A DNA stretch of 64,000 nt from NCBI RefSeq assembly GCF_024029355.1, contig NZ_CP097117.1, forward strand, positions 1,054,001-1,118,000. Reading direction: 5' to 3'. The notes beneath the pieces were generated by a model. It did no database searches. It had not been told where the DNA came from and saw only the letters and a list, made by a program, of their open reading frames with translations. Positions 15,111 through 23,316 of this stretch are shown here, one piece after another (within the stretch, counting starts at the first letter, position 1; each line of letters starts with the position of its first letter). The translations under genes were made by a program, and so were the position numbers. Origin of the DNA: Fructilactobacillus cliffordii (GTDB lineage: Bacteria; Bacillota; Bacilli; Lactobacillales; Lactobacillaceae).

Positions 15111-16487
15111 ATGCAAACAGAGAAACAACCGCGGCTCCTAGAAGCCGTTTTCATTTTGCTGGGAATGCTCGTCGTCATGGGAGTCGGAATCATTGGCTTC
15201 CATTTGACCCCCGTCGTTCCCATTTTAACCGTGATTTTTGTTTTGATGATTTGGGGAAAAGTGCGCGGCTTTTCCTGGGATGAGATTCAAGAGGGGATCG
15301 TGGTTGGCGTGCGTAACGGGATTATCCCGTTGTTTATTTTTCTATTAATTGGAAGCTTAATTGGAGTTTGGATCATGGCCGGGGTCATTCCGACTCTAAT
15401 GGTTTACGGTTTCCACATTCTGAGCGTCCAGTGGTTCTTACCCTCGGTCTTTCTGATGTGTGCCTTTGTGGGCTGTTTCATCGGAAGCGCCTTTACGATT
15501 ATTTCTACGGTTGGGATTGCCTCCATGGGAATTGGAGTCACGATGGGCCTGGATCCCGCGATGATTGCCGGAGCCGTGGTCTCAGGAGCTGTATTTAGTG
15601 ATAAGATGTCACCGCTGTCCGCCACCACCAATCTGGCATCTGCGATTGCCGGTGATGATTTGTACAGCCACATTAAGAACATGCTATGGTCAACGGTTCC
15701 CGCCTTCATAATCTCGTTAATTCTGTTTACGATTTTAGGGAATCATCACCAGACAGCCAGTTTAGCAAAGATTACCCAAACCACTCACATTTTAACCAGT
15801 AACTTCCCAGTTTCCGTGTGGATGTTATTGCCGGTGGTCCTGTTGTTAATCTGCGCCTGGACCAAGATTCCTACCATTCCTACTTTATTCATTAACATTA
15901 CCGTTACCATTATCATAACGTTCTTTACACCCCATCATCTGTCGTTTGCTAAGGTTGCTGACGTGATGGAAAACGGATTTACGATTAAAACGAGTAGTGC
16001 CGAAGTGAACCAAATCCTCAATCGGGGAGGAATTAGTTCGATGACCGGAACGATGACGTTGATTATCCTAGCTTTGGCGCTTGGAGGATTGCTGATTAAG
16101 TTAGGCATCATTGAAGTTGTAATGACGCGGTTCTCACAACACATTCATTCAGACGGAATGCTAGTGTTAAGCACCGTACTGGCTGCCATCGGGGTCAACC
16201 TGTTTATTGGGGAACAATACCTGTCAGTAGTTCTGCCCGGAACGGCCTTTAAAGCCGACTTTAAAAAGTCCTATTTAGCTCCAGAAGCGCTCGGACGAGC
16301 GTTAGAAGATGGGGGCGCTGTGATTAACTACCTGATTCCATGGGGAGTAGCTGGGGTATTCGTTGCCAACACGTTGAACGTGCCAACCCTTAGTTACCTT
16401 CCGTTTGTCTTTTTTAGTTTACTGTGTCCGGTCTTCTCAGTTCTAAGTGGATTTACGGGAATTGGCCTCAAACGAGCTCAACAATAA
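15111..16487 (+). CDS. NhaC-family Na+/H+ antiporter
   Basis: A 458-residue, highly hydrophobic antiporter with about 11-12 membrane helices. NhaC-family hallmarks visible are the FIGSAFTIISTVGIASMGIG stretch (about 123-142), the FSDKMSPLSATTNLA stretch (about 163-177) and GEQYLSVVLPG (about 367). NhaC relatives exchange Na+ for H+, or couple this to malate/lactate exchange. ATG 15111 is 6 bases from GGAG; ATG 15105 is too close. It is the last gene of the autolysin-terC-trxA operon, with a terminator at 16509. Confidence 0.88.
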   Translation: MQTEKQPRLLEAVFILLGMLVVMGVGIIGFHLTPVVPILTVIFVLMIWGKVRGFSWDEIQEGIVVGVRNGIIPLFIFLLIGSLIGVWIMAGVIPTLMVYGFHILSVQWFLPSVFLMCAFVGCFIGSAFTIISTVGIASMGIGVTMGLDPAMIAGAVVSGAVFSDKMSPLSATTNLASAIAGDDLYSHIKNMLWSTVPAFIISLILFTILGNHHQTASLAKITQTTHILTSNFPVSVWMLLPVVLLLICAWTKIPTIPTLFINITVTIIITFFTPHHLSFAKVADVMENGFTIKTSSAEVNQILNRGGISSMTGTMTLIILALALGGLLIKLGIIEVVMTRFSQHIHSDGMLVLSTVLAAIGVNLFIGEQYLSVVLPGTAFKADFKKSYLAPEALGRALEDGGAVINYLIPWGVAGVFVANTLNVPTLSYLPFVFFSLLCPVFSVLSGFTGIGLKRAQQ

Positions 16488-16508
16488 ATAATTACCATAC
16501 TATAGTAG

Positions 16509-16535
16509 AAACGCCTCAGAATGGGGCGTTTTTTT
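16509..16535 (+). terminator. Terminator after nhaC
   Basis: AACGCCTC and GGGGCGTT around AGAAT, followed by TTTTTT. Confidence 0.8.
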
Positions 16536-16538
16536 GTA

Positions 16539-16786
16539 CGCAAACAGGGTTTGAAGTTAGTGGATCCGATGCTCATTTAAAACGTTACAAGTCATAACAA
16601 GCATTGATTTAAAAAAATATGCAAAAAAATTGTCATTTTTGTCAAATACCTTGACATAATTTTAGTAATAATTGACATATTTCTATGCCAGTCTGATGGG
16701 AATCAGCTACCCAAGGAGGTAGTTAAGTAACAAAATATGTCTACAATGTTGCGATGTTACAAAAATCTCATTTTTGGTAACCATTC
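16539..16786 (+). other. Long non-coding stretch with inverted repeats upstream of the LysM gene
   Basis: No convincing gene. TGTCAA-ATACC-TTGACA (about 16640-16656) is an inverted repeat, with another TTGACA at about 16673. Two adjacent small hairpins follow, CTGAT/ATCAG (16693-16697 with 16702-16706) and CTACC/GGTAG (16707-16711 with 16718-16722). An AGGAGG lies in the second hairpin but is not followed by a good reading frame. The role is unknown. Confidence 0.45.
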
Positions 16787-16819
16787 TGTAATCTTTCTGT
16801 AACACTTACCCTTTAGTAT
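16787..16819 (+). promoter_or_regulatory. WalR (YycF) box and promoter of the Apf-like gene
   Basis: TGTAAT-CTTTC-TGTAAC (16787-16803) matches the published WalR consensus TGTWAH-N5-TGTWAH at every defined position. TAGTAT (16814-16819) is a plausible -10 at a distance that puts the box at the -35 region. A GACGA/TCGTC hairpin follows in the leader. WalRK controls cell-wall hydrolase genes in Firmicutes, which fits the gene downstream. Confidence 0.65.
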
Positions 16820-16915
16820 AGCTATTGTTGATTGAGACGAGGTAATCGTCCTTCGAATATTCTAGTAACACGACCTGTATTTTACATTTTCTATTTATAA
16901 GGAGAGATTTATTTT

Positions 16916-17617
16916 ATGAAGTTAAAAGGTCTTAAGTCCATCGCTGCAGTTGCAGCCGTATCAGCCGGAGTTTTATTAGCTGGTGCTTCTCAAGCTGACG
17001 CTTCCACTAAGATCACTGTTCAATCCGGTGATACGCTTTCACAATTAGCTGAAACTTACGGAGTTTCTGTTGATAGTTTACAAAAAGCTAACAACATCAA
17101 AGACATTAACCGGATTTACGTTGGTGAAGTTTTCGTTGTTGGTGATAACGGTAACGTTAAGGTTGCTAGTGCAACGAGTGAAGAAGCTAAGACTGCTGCT
17201 CCTGCTCAACCAGTTGTAGCCCAAGCTAACGACAACGAACAAGCTGCTGCTAAGCCAGCTGCTCAAGCTAGCCAACCAGTTGCACAACCTGCTGCAGCTC
17301 AAACTCAACAAACTAGCCAAGCTGTTGAAAAACCAGCTGCAGCCCAAACTACACAAGCACCAGCTGCAACTGCTTCAAACAACAACGCTGCTGTTGAAAA
17401 CGATGGCTCATTAGACTCAATTGCTGCCGTTGAATCAGGTGGTTCATACACTGCTCGGAACGGTCAATACATTGGTAAATACCAATTATCTGCTTCATAC
17501 TTGAACGGTGACTACTCCCCAGCTAACCAAGAACGGGTTGCTCGTCAATACGCTGTTAGTCGTTACGGTTCAGTTGCCAACGCCGTTGCTTTCCGAAACG
17601 CCCACAACTACTGGTAA
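16916..17617 (+). CDS. Secreted LysM protein, aggregation-promoting-factor (Apf)-like
   Basis: A 233-residue secreted protein. Residues 1-29 are a signal peptide ending in QADA. A LysM peptidoglycan-binding domain spans about 31-76 (SGDTLSQLAETYGVS). A long Ala/Gln/Pro/Thr-rich linker of about 80 residues follows. The C-terminal domain has SIAAVESGGSYTARNGQYIG and ends in HNYW, as in Apf proteins of lactobacilli, which resemble transglycosylase-like or resuscitation domains. It starts at ATG 16916 behind AAGGAGAG. Codon use is strongly biased (GCT, CAA, AAC), consistent with high expression. A WalR box lies upstream and a strong terminator downstream. Role: cell-wall remodelling or cell shape. 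Confidence 0.9.
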   Translation: MKLKGLKSIAAVAAVSAGVLLAGASQADASTKITVQSGDTLSQLAETYGVSVDSLQKANNIKDINRIYVGEVFVVGDNGNVKVASATSEEAKTAAPAQPVVAQANDNEQAAAKPAAQASQPVAQPAAAQTQQTSQAVEKPAAAQTTQAPAATASNNNAAVENDGSLDSIAAVESGGSYTARNGQYIGKYQLSASYLNGDYSPANQERVARQYAVSRYGSVANAVAFRNAHNYW

Positions 17618-17656
17618 AAAGTTGTTAATTAAATAATGCCCATCTTGATGGGGTGT

Positions 17657-17702
17657 ACCCTAGGATTTAGAGATTCGTCTCTAAGTCCTAGGGTATTTTT
17701 TT
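17657..17702 (+). terminator. Strong terminator after the Apf-like gene
   Basis: ACCCTAGGATTTAGAGA pairs with TCTCTAAGTCCTAGGGT around TTCG, followed by ATTTTTTT. Confidence 0.9.
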
Positions 17703-17727
17703 GGTCTTTTTTACAAGTTTTTAGCTA

Positions 17728-17756
17728 TTTACACCAGTTGATGAAAGCGCTATCTT
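17728..17756 (+). promoter_or_regulatory. Promoter with overlapping cre-like CcpA site
   Basis: TTTACA (17728-17733), 17 bases, TATCTT (17751-17756). TGAAAGCGCTATCT (17742-17755) matches the cre consensus TGWNANCGNTNWCA except for the last base and overlaps the -10, a repressing position. Confidence 0.65.
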
Positions 17757-17836
17757 TAAGTGGGGTTGAGTTAATCCTAGCTTACAAAAATGCTGAAGTT
17801 TTTGTAGTGGATTGGTAAGAAAGTCGAGGCAACGTA

Positions 17837-19324
17837 ATGGAAAAATATCTAATGGGAATTGACATTGGGACTTCGAGCACTAAGGGCCTGCTTTTGACCA
17901 CCACTGGCAAAATCATTAAACAAGCAAAGAGTTCCTATCCAATCAACACTCCTCATGCCGGCTGGGCGGAAGGAAATGCCACGGATTGGCTGGAAGCGGT
18001 AACGATGGTGATTCACCAACTCGCTCAAGTAATTGATCCAGACCAGTTAATTGGGATTGGTTTAGATGGGCTCTATGGGGGTTCTGGCGTTCCAGTTGAT
18101 GAAGCTAATCAAGTTTTAGGCCCTGCTTTAATCTGGATGGATCGCCGGGCAACCCAGCAGGTTCAGGAAGTTTACAATCGTGTAGACCAAACAGAGTTAA
18201 TGAAAACAACCGGAAATTTAGCTGATCCGTACTATGGCTATCTTAAAATGATGTGGATTAAAGAACATCAACCAGAGCTGTATGCGCAAACGGCCCGGTT
18301 TTTACCACCAGAATCATACGTAATTAAAGAGTTCACTGGTTTAGAAAGCATTAACTACTCGGCCGCCGGTAACCTGGCGGGGATTTTTAACATTAATTCG
18401 GACCAGTGGGATCCCGCCTTAGCCAGTCAGTTAGGAATTGATTTATCTAAATTGCCGACTAAGTTAGTGGCAAGTACAGAAGTGGCTGGTACGGTTTTAC
18501 CAGAATGGGCGGAACGATTAGGCGTAAATGCTGGAACTCCCATTTTTAATACGGGAGTAGACGTTGGACCGGCGACGGTCGGAACCGGGGTCTTTGGTCC
18601 AGGTTCAGTTACGATTGCGATTGGGACGTCTATGAACGCGGCGCTTGTGACTGAGCAGCCACTGTTGGACCGGAATCTAATCATTTGGCCGTATGCTTAC
18701 GAACCTCGGAAGAATTACTACAACTTTGCGGGAGCTAATACGGCCGGAGCCATCGTGGCTTGGTTTACGCAGGAATTTGCGACGGAAAACTCAGCACGGT
18801 TAGATGAACTGAGTCAAGCAGTTCCAGTTGGAAGTAATGGTTTGACCGTGTTGCCGTTTTTCATGGGCGAGAGAAGCCCCCTGTGGGATTCAACCGTGAG
18901 AGGAACTATTCTCGGGATTTCTCTAAGGACCACTGAAATTGATCTGTACAATGCCTTTCAGGAAGCAATTGCCTTTTCGGTACGACAGAGCATTGAACAA
19001 TTTGGTGATCAAGTGGGCGACGCCATTACGGTGGTTGGCGGTGTCAGTAACTCGACCAAAATGTTGCATTTAATTGCGGACGTTACCGGTAAGACGGTGA
19101 AAACCACGCAATCGGGTGGTGAAGCAGACTTAGGCAGTTCCATGTTGGCCGGCGTTGGAGCGCAGGTCTTAGAGCCAGCGACGGCACAGCGGTGGGCGCA
19201 AATTGACGAAACGGTTGCTCCTGATAAGGAGAAACATTATTTATATGATCGTTATTACCAAAAGTATCGGGATGCTTATCGGACGGTGAAACCGTATTAT
19301 GAAAAGTTTAGTGAGTTAGATTAA
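17837..19324 (+). CDS. FGGY-family carbohydrate kinase
   Basis: A 495-residue kinase of the xylulokinase/glycerol kinase/gluconokinase superfamily. It shows the N-terminal phosphate-1 motif MGIDIGTSSTKG (residues 6-17), GIGLDGLYGG (about 75-84), an IWMDRRA segment (about 108-114) and the adenosine-binding VVGGVSNSTKML region (about 398). The substrate is unclear: the sequence is not typical GlpK and lacks the usual gluconokinase start motif. The gene is followed after 26 bases by a glycerol-dehydrogenase-type gene, so phosphorylation of dihydroxyacetone or another polyol-derived ketose is a reasonable guess. The ribosome site is weak. A cre-overlapped promoter suggests catabolite repression. 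Confidence 0.82.
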   Translation: MEKYLMGIDIGTSSTKGLLLTTTGKIIKQAKSSYPINTPHAGWAEGNATDWLEAVTMVIHQLAQVIDPDQLIGIGLDGLYGGSGVPVDEANQVLGPALIWMDRRATQQVQEVYNRVDQTELMKTTGNLADPYYGYLKMMWIKEHQPELYAQTARFLPPESYVIKEFTGLESINYSAAGNLAGIFNINSDQWDPALASQLGIDLSKLPTKLVASTEVAGTVLPEWAERLGVNAGTPIFNTGVDVGPATVGTGVFGPGSVTIAIGTSMNAALVTEQPLLDRNLIIWPYAYEPRKNYYNFAGANTAGAIVAWFTQEFATENSARLDELSQAVPVGSNGLTVLPFFMGERSPLWDSTVRGTILGISLRTTEIDLYNAFQEAIAFSVRQSIEQFGDQVGDAITVVGGVSNSTKMLHLIADVTGKTVKTTQSGGEADLGSSMLAGVGAQVLEPATAQRWAQIDETVAPDKEKHYLYDRYYQKYRDAYRTVKPYYEKFSELD

Positions 19325-19350
19325 AAATTATAATTAGGAGGATTAATATC

Positions 19351-20451
19351 ATGGTTGCAATTTTTGCTAGTCCATCGAGATACATTCAAGGAAAAGATGT
19401 CTTTTTAAATGCACATGTTTATTTAGATAAATTAGGGAAGCACGTGTTATTGATTAGTTCTGATAACATTATGACTATTGTTGGTAATCAGGTTCGGGAT
19501 GATTTAGAGCAACACGGCTTCCAGGTTACTTGTCCTGGATTTCATGGTGAGGCTTCGGATGAAGAGATTGAGCGGTTGGTTAAGGCTGGTCAGCAAGCAG
19601 ACTGTGATTTAATTGTCGGACTAGGGGGCGGTAAAACTGTCGATACGGCGAAAAATGTAGCCAATCAAATGAACGTAAAAGTAGCTTGTTTACCAACCAC
19701 TGCTTCTACGGATGCCCCTTGCTCAGCTTTATCGGTTATCTATAATGAAGATGGCACGTTTAAAAACTATTCATTTTATGATCAAAATCCTGATTTAGTG
19801 TTAGTAGACACCAACGTAATTGCTCATGCACCGGTAAGAACTCTAATTTCGGGGTTAGGGGATGCGATGGCAACTAACGTCGAAGCCCAAGATGTGGCGA
19901 AAGACCATGCTAATTCGATGGTTCGTGGATCACAAACTAGCGCGGCACTAGCAATTGCGGAAAAATGTATGGATAATTTGTTTGCATATTCTGCTGCGGC
20001 CATTGCCGCTGCTAAGGCTCAATCCGTTACGCCTGCTTTAGAAACGATTACAGAAACGAATACATTGTTAAGCGGATTAGGATTTGAAAGTGCTGGGTTA
20101 GCAGCGGCTCACGCAATTTATGATGCTTTTACGGTACTTCCTGGTGAGAGTCAAACCATGCTACATGGTGAAAAGGTAGCTTATGGAACATTGTGTGAAC
20201 TAGTTTTGGATAATGCTCCTTACGAAAAACTCGATCAGTTCATTGATTATTTCCAAGCGGTGGGACTACCAACTACCCTAAAAGATTTACACATGGATAA
20301 CTTTACTGAATCTGATTTTCTGGAAGTGGGAAAACAAGCAACGATTCCATCAGAAACCATTCATAACATGCCAATGGATGTTAGCGCTGAAGACGTTGTT
20401 GCTGCCATTCTTACGGTTAACCAATATGTATTGGCCAAAGATAAGCATTAA
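19351..20451 (+). CDS. Glycerol dehydrogenase-type (GldA-like) metal-dependent alcohol dehydrogenase
   Basis: A 366-residue NAD-dependent polyol dehydrogenase. The dinucleotide motif is GLGGGKTVDTAKN (about residues 91-103). Metal ligands are expected in GLGDAMATNVEA (Asp about 171) and the two histidines of AAAHAIYDAF (about 252) and MLHGEKVAYG (about 270). A CLPTTASTDAPCS motif typical of GldA is near 117-129. It oxidises glycerol to dihydroxyacetone or a related diol. It starts at ATG 19351 behind AGGAGG and is co-transcribed with the upstream FGGY kinase, forming a small oxidise-then-phosphorylate pathway. It ends at a terminator shared with tyrS. Confidence 0.88.
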   Translation: MVAIFASPSRYIQGKDVFLNAHVYLDKLGKHVLLISSDNIMTIVGNQVRDDLEQHGFQVTCPGFHGEASDEEIERLVKAGQQADCDLIVGLGGGKTVDTAKNVANQMNVKVACLPTTASTDAPCSALSVIYNEDGTFKNYSFYDQNPDLVLVDTNVIAHAPVRTLISGLGDAMATNVEAQDVAKDHANSMVRGSQTSAALAIAEKCMDNLFAYSAAAIAAAKAQSVTPALETITETNTLLSGLGFESAGLAAAHAIYDAFTVLPGESQTMLHGEKVAYGTLCELVLDNAPYEKLDQFIDYFQAVGLPTTLKDLHMDNFTESDFLEVGKQATIPSETIHNMPMDVSAEDVVAAILTVNQYVLAKDKH

Positions 20452-20465
20452 ATTAGCTTCATTAC

Positions 20466-20514
20466 AAAAAAACAGCTTTTAATCACCTAGGTAGGTAATT
20501 AAAAGCTGTTTTTA
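20466..20514. terminator. Bidirectional terminator
   Basis: AAAAACAGCTTTTAAT pairs with ATTAAAAGCTGTTTTT around a CACCTAGGTAGGTA loop, between converging genes. Confidence 0.85.
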
Positions 20515-20524
20515 TTTTATTTAG

Positions 20525-21781
20525 TTATTTAGTTACGCGAGCTAAGAAATGTTTCTTCTTACCGCGCCGGACAATCACGTACTGACCGTCAAAGTTTGCG
20601 GTCGGATCAATCGTAGCATCCACATCCGTGACCTTCGTTCCGTTAACCGTAACGGCGCCGTTTTGCACGTCCTCACGGGCTTGCCGTTTAGAGCTATCCA
20701 CGCCCATTTCCAGCAAGAGATCAATCACGTTATGGGGACCAGCGGTGATTTCCGTAGTTGGAACGTTGTTAAAGGCTTGACCAACTTCTTCAGTGCTTAA
20801 TTCTTGCACGTTACCGGTAAAGAGCAGTTTGGCAATCCGTTCTGCGTTTTCAACGGCTTCAGGGCCATGCACGAACTTAGTTACTTCTTCGGCTAACCGG
20901 CGTTGCGCAGCCCGTTTCCATGGTTCGTTTTTAACCTGTTCGGTCAACTTGTCAATCTCAGCCTGGTCCAAGAATGTAAAGTATTTCAAGTATTTAACGA
21001 CATCACGATCATCTTGGTTAAACCAGAACTGGTAAAATTCGTAAGGCGAGGTTTTTGTGGGATCGAGCCAAACCGCACCACCGGCGGATTTTCCGAACTT
21101 AGTTCCGTCAGATTTTAACATCAATGGAATCGTAAGTCCGTAGACCTTGGTGTCTAACCCACGTAACTTGTGGATTAAATCAATTCCTGCGGTAATGTTT
21201 CCCCACTGATCGGCACCCCCAATTTCTAGTTGCACATCATATTTTTCGTGCAGGTGGAAGAAATCATAGGCCTGCAGGATTTGGTACGTAAATTCCGTAA
21301 AGGAAATTCCTTGGGATAAACGGCTAGCGACAACTTCCTTATTCAACATGGTGTTGATGTTAAATAACTTCCCGTAATCCCGCAAAAAGTCGAGTAAGGT
21401 CATGTTTTTTGTCCAGTCGTAGTTATTGACGATGTGCGTGTTAGGAGCATTGCCAAACAGTTTTTCCATCTGCGCAGTTAATGCTGCAACGTTTTTTTGA
21501 ACCTGTTCCTTAGTTTGTAATTGACGTTCAGTTTTACGACCGCTGGGGTCACCGATGGAACCAGTAGCCCCACCAATCACGATGTACGGATGGTGACCAG
21601 CCCGGGCAAACCGTTCCATGATCATGAATGGAATTAAGTGGCCGATGTGCATACTATCGCCTGTCGGATCAACCCCACAGTAGAGGGCAATCGGATGTTC
21701 GTTGATTGTTTCCGCTAATCCTGCAGCGTCGGTTTGTTGATTAATGGCACCCCGCCACTGCAAATCTTCAATGATATTCAT
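20525..21781 (-). CDS. tyrS: Tyrosyl-tRNA synthetase
   Basis: A 418-residue class I synthetase that charges tRNA-Tyr. The HIGH-type motif is HIGHLIPF (about residues 46-53), the KMSKS-type loop is KFGKS (about 232-236), and a C-terminal S4 RNA-binding domain starts near 350 with KRQAREDVQNG. It starts at ATG 21781 behind AGGAGG. It follows the tyrosine-phosphatase-like gene by 22 bases on the same strand. There is therefore no room for the T-box leader that often controls this gene unless it lies before the phosphatase, and none is visible there. Confidence 0.96.
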   Translation of the reverse strand: MNIIEDLQWRGAINQQTDAAGLAETINEHPIALYCGVDPTGDSMHIGHLIPFMIMERFARAGHHPYIVIGGATGSIGDPSGRKTERQLQTKEQVQKNVAALTAQMEKLFGNAPNTHIVNNYDWTKNMTLLDFLRDYGKLFNINTMLNKEVVASRLSQGISFTEFTYQILQAYDFFHLHEKYDVQLEIGGADQWGNITAGIDLIHKLRGLDTKVYGLTIPLMLKSDGTKFGKSAGGAVWLDPTKTSPYEFYQFWFNQDDRDVVKYLKYFTFLDQAEIDKLTEQVKNEPWKRAAQRRLAEEVTKFVHGPEAVENAERIAKLLFTGNVQELSTEEVGQAFNNVPTTEITAGPHNVIDLLLEMGVDSSKRQAREDVQNGAVTVNGTKVTDVDATIDPTANFDGQYVIVRRGKKKHFLARVTK

Positions 21782-21803
21782 ATAAACCTCCTGGGTATTG
21801 AAA

Positions 21804-22607
21804 TTAAGTTAGGTAAAGTGTTTGTAATTGTTTACGTTCGGCTGGTCCCATTCCTAATTCATTAGTGAGGAATGAGTCTAATCCACCATATTGTTCGTTA
21901 ATGGTGTCCAGCGCCGCGTCTAAAAAGTCCATGTTGACAGTATAAAGAGCTCGCAAGCTGCGAATGGCAGTCTCTGAAAAGCCGTTTTTGCGGGCTTTTT
22001 CCATCTTTTGGTCAACAAGTGGTTTTACTACTTGGTTAGTCAGAATGTAATCTTGCTTGATGGTATCTAAATCAACCCCTAAAGCATATAACAGAAAGAC
22101 TGCGGCCATTCCGGTTCGATCTTTTCCCGCTGTACAGTGAAAGAGCACGCCACTATCTGTCTGGTTGTTTTGTAATAAAGCTTGGAAAAAGCGATGGTAG
22201 GCTTGATGGCAGCCATCATTTTGGACCATCCGTTTGTAAACGGAGACCATGTGATCGTGGCCGTAGTTCGGATTATCCTCTAACATTTGCCGGAATTCCT
22301 CTGGATCCTGGGAGTTGTCGGTTCGGTCTTCGTCAAAAACCGGATTAAAGATGTATTCGATCTGATCATTCTGGTGATCAAGGAAAGCGTCTGGAACGGC
22401 CGAACGTTCTTGACCAGAGCGCAAATCAATGTCATAGCGGACGCCATAGGCCTTTAAAAAGTTCAGGTCGGCGGCAGTTAGCGTGCCTAAACTTCCAGAA
22501 CGCAGTAATTTGTGCCATTTAATGGTTCTGCCGTCGGTAGTTTGATATCCACCCAACTCACGCAGATTTTCGGTTGAATTAAGTTTAATGATGCGTTCGT
22601 TTTTCAT
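21804..22607 (-). CDS. Tyrosine-protein phosphatase-like (LipA/PtpB family) phosphatase
   Basis: A 267-residue phosphatase with the Cys-based active site HCTAGKDRTG (about residues 161-170, CX5R). The start LNSTENLRELGGYQT is typical of the family of secreted or cytosolic tyrosine/lipid phosphatases. ATG 22607 is chosen because AAAGGA is 11 bases away; the in-frame GTG at 22616 is too close. No signal peptide is seen, so it is cytoplasmic. It lies in the same transcript as tyrS. The substrate is unknown: phosphotyrosine or phosphoinositide activity is reported for relatives. Confidence 0.87.
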   Translation of the reverse strand: MKNERIIKLNSTENLRELGGYQTTDGRTIKWHKLLRSGSLGTLTAADLNFLKAYGVRYDIDLRSGQERSAVPDAFLDHQNDQIEYIFNPVFDEDRTDNSQDPEEFRQMLEDNPNYGHDHMVSVYKRMVQNDGCHQAYHRFFQALLQNNQTDSGVLFHCTAGKDRTGMAAVFLLYALGVDLDTIKQDYILTNQVVKPLVDQKMEKARKNGFSETAIRSLRALYTVNMDFLDAALDTINEQYGGLDSFLTNELGMGPAERKQLQTLYLT

Positions 22608-22750
22608 CTGATTCACGTCCTTTGCTCGATTATCGTAATGTCTTCATTATATCACTGACAGATTCGTGAAATGAAGCATAATAATAGTTTACAAACGGAC
22701 CTGAGTGCACTAGGCTTATTGTAATGAACAAACGAAGGGGAATGACACTG

Positions 22751-23002
22751 ATGGAAATGACAGAACGCCAATTAATTCAAGAAATTTTAAACACGGTTGA
22801 TGTAATTTATGACTTTGAAAACGTGGATGAAGATACCAAAGAATATACCCTGTTAATCAAGCGTCAAACGGGAGATGTCCGTGATTTAAACGTCATTAAT
22901 GACGAAATGAAACACTACTTTAACGAAGCTAACTTTGACTACCAAGAAGAAGTAGAACCAGCTGAGATTGACTGTGACATTCGAGTTCAAATCAAACGTT
23001 AA
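22751..23002 (+). CDS. Conserved small acidic protein of unknown function
   Basis: An 83-residue soluble, acidic protein (many Glu and Asp; starts MEMTERQLIQEIL). I do not recognise a named family. ATG 22751 is chosen because AAGGGG (22735-22740) is 10 bases upstream; in-frame ATGs at 22724 and 22742 are before or too close to it. It is transcribed alone, divergent from the phosphatase/tyrS unit, and ends at a clear terminator. Confidence 0.7.
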   Translation: MEMTERQLIQEILNTVDVIYDFENVDEDTKEYTLLIKRQTGDVRDLNVINDEMKHYFNEANFDYQEEVEPAEIDCDIRVQIKR

Positions 23003-23012
23003 CTTGGAAAGT

Positions 23013-23044
23013 AAAAGGTGGGAAATTATTTCCACCTTTTTTTG
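23013..23044 (+). terminator. Terminator
   Basis: AAAGGTGG and CCACCTTT with further A/T pairing around GAAATTATT, followed by TTTTT. Confidence 0.8.
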
Positions 23045-23230
23045 TTTGATATTTGGGACCTACCAGCATGTGACTTAGCTTACAAAGGTTTGATGCTATC
23101 CTGTGAATAAAGAAAAATTCAGATTATCTGAATATAGGGAAAACCCTGTAAATCGGTTTAATGATTGGAATCACTCAATAGATAGCGAACAATGGACCCA
23201 AAATATTTAAAATTTCGCAAAAAAAGTTTG

Positions 23231-23267
23231 TGAAATCGTTTTCATTTTTGCTAAAATGCGTTATACT
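23231..23267 (+). promoter_or_regulatory. Perfect cre site overlapping the sugar-transporter promoter
   Basis: TGAAATCGTTTTCA (23231-23244) matches the cre consensus TGWNANCGNTNWCA fully. A promoter TTTTCA (23239-23244), 17 bases, TATACT (23262-23267) overlaps it, predicting CcpA repression. The rest of the 314-base gap (23003-23316) holds only the upstream terminator and AT-rich DNA. Confidence 0.72.
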
Positions 23268-23316
23268 TAAAATCGTTAAAAGGAATCGGAAAATGATTCA
23301 TTGGAGGTTATTAATT

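Noticed and set aside
16737..16802. A 21-codon ORF (MSTMLRCYKN and on) as a further leader peptide
   Set aside because: The AGGAGG is 17 bases away, its end overlaps the WalR box, there is no amino-acid bias and no terminator follows it.
16539..16915. c-di-AMP (ydaO-type) riboswitch before the LysM gene
   Set aside because: LysM genes are typical targets, but I could not find the conserved motif cores, and a promoter with a WalR box lies between most of the region and the gene.
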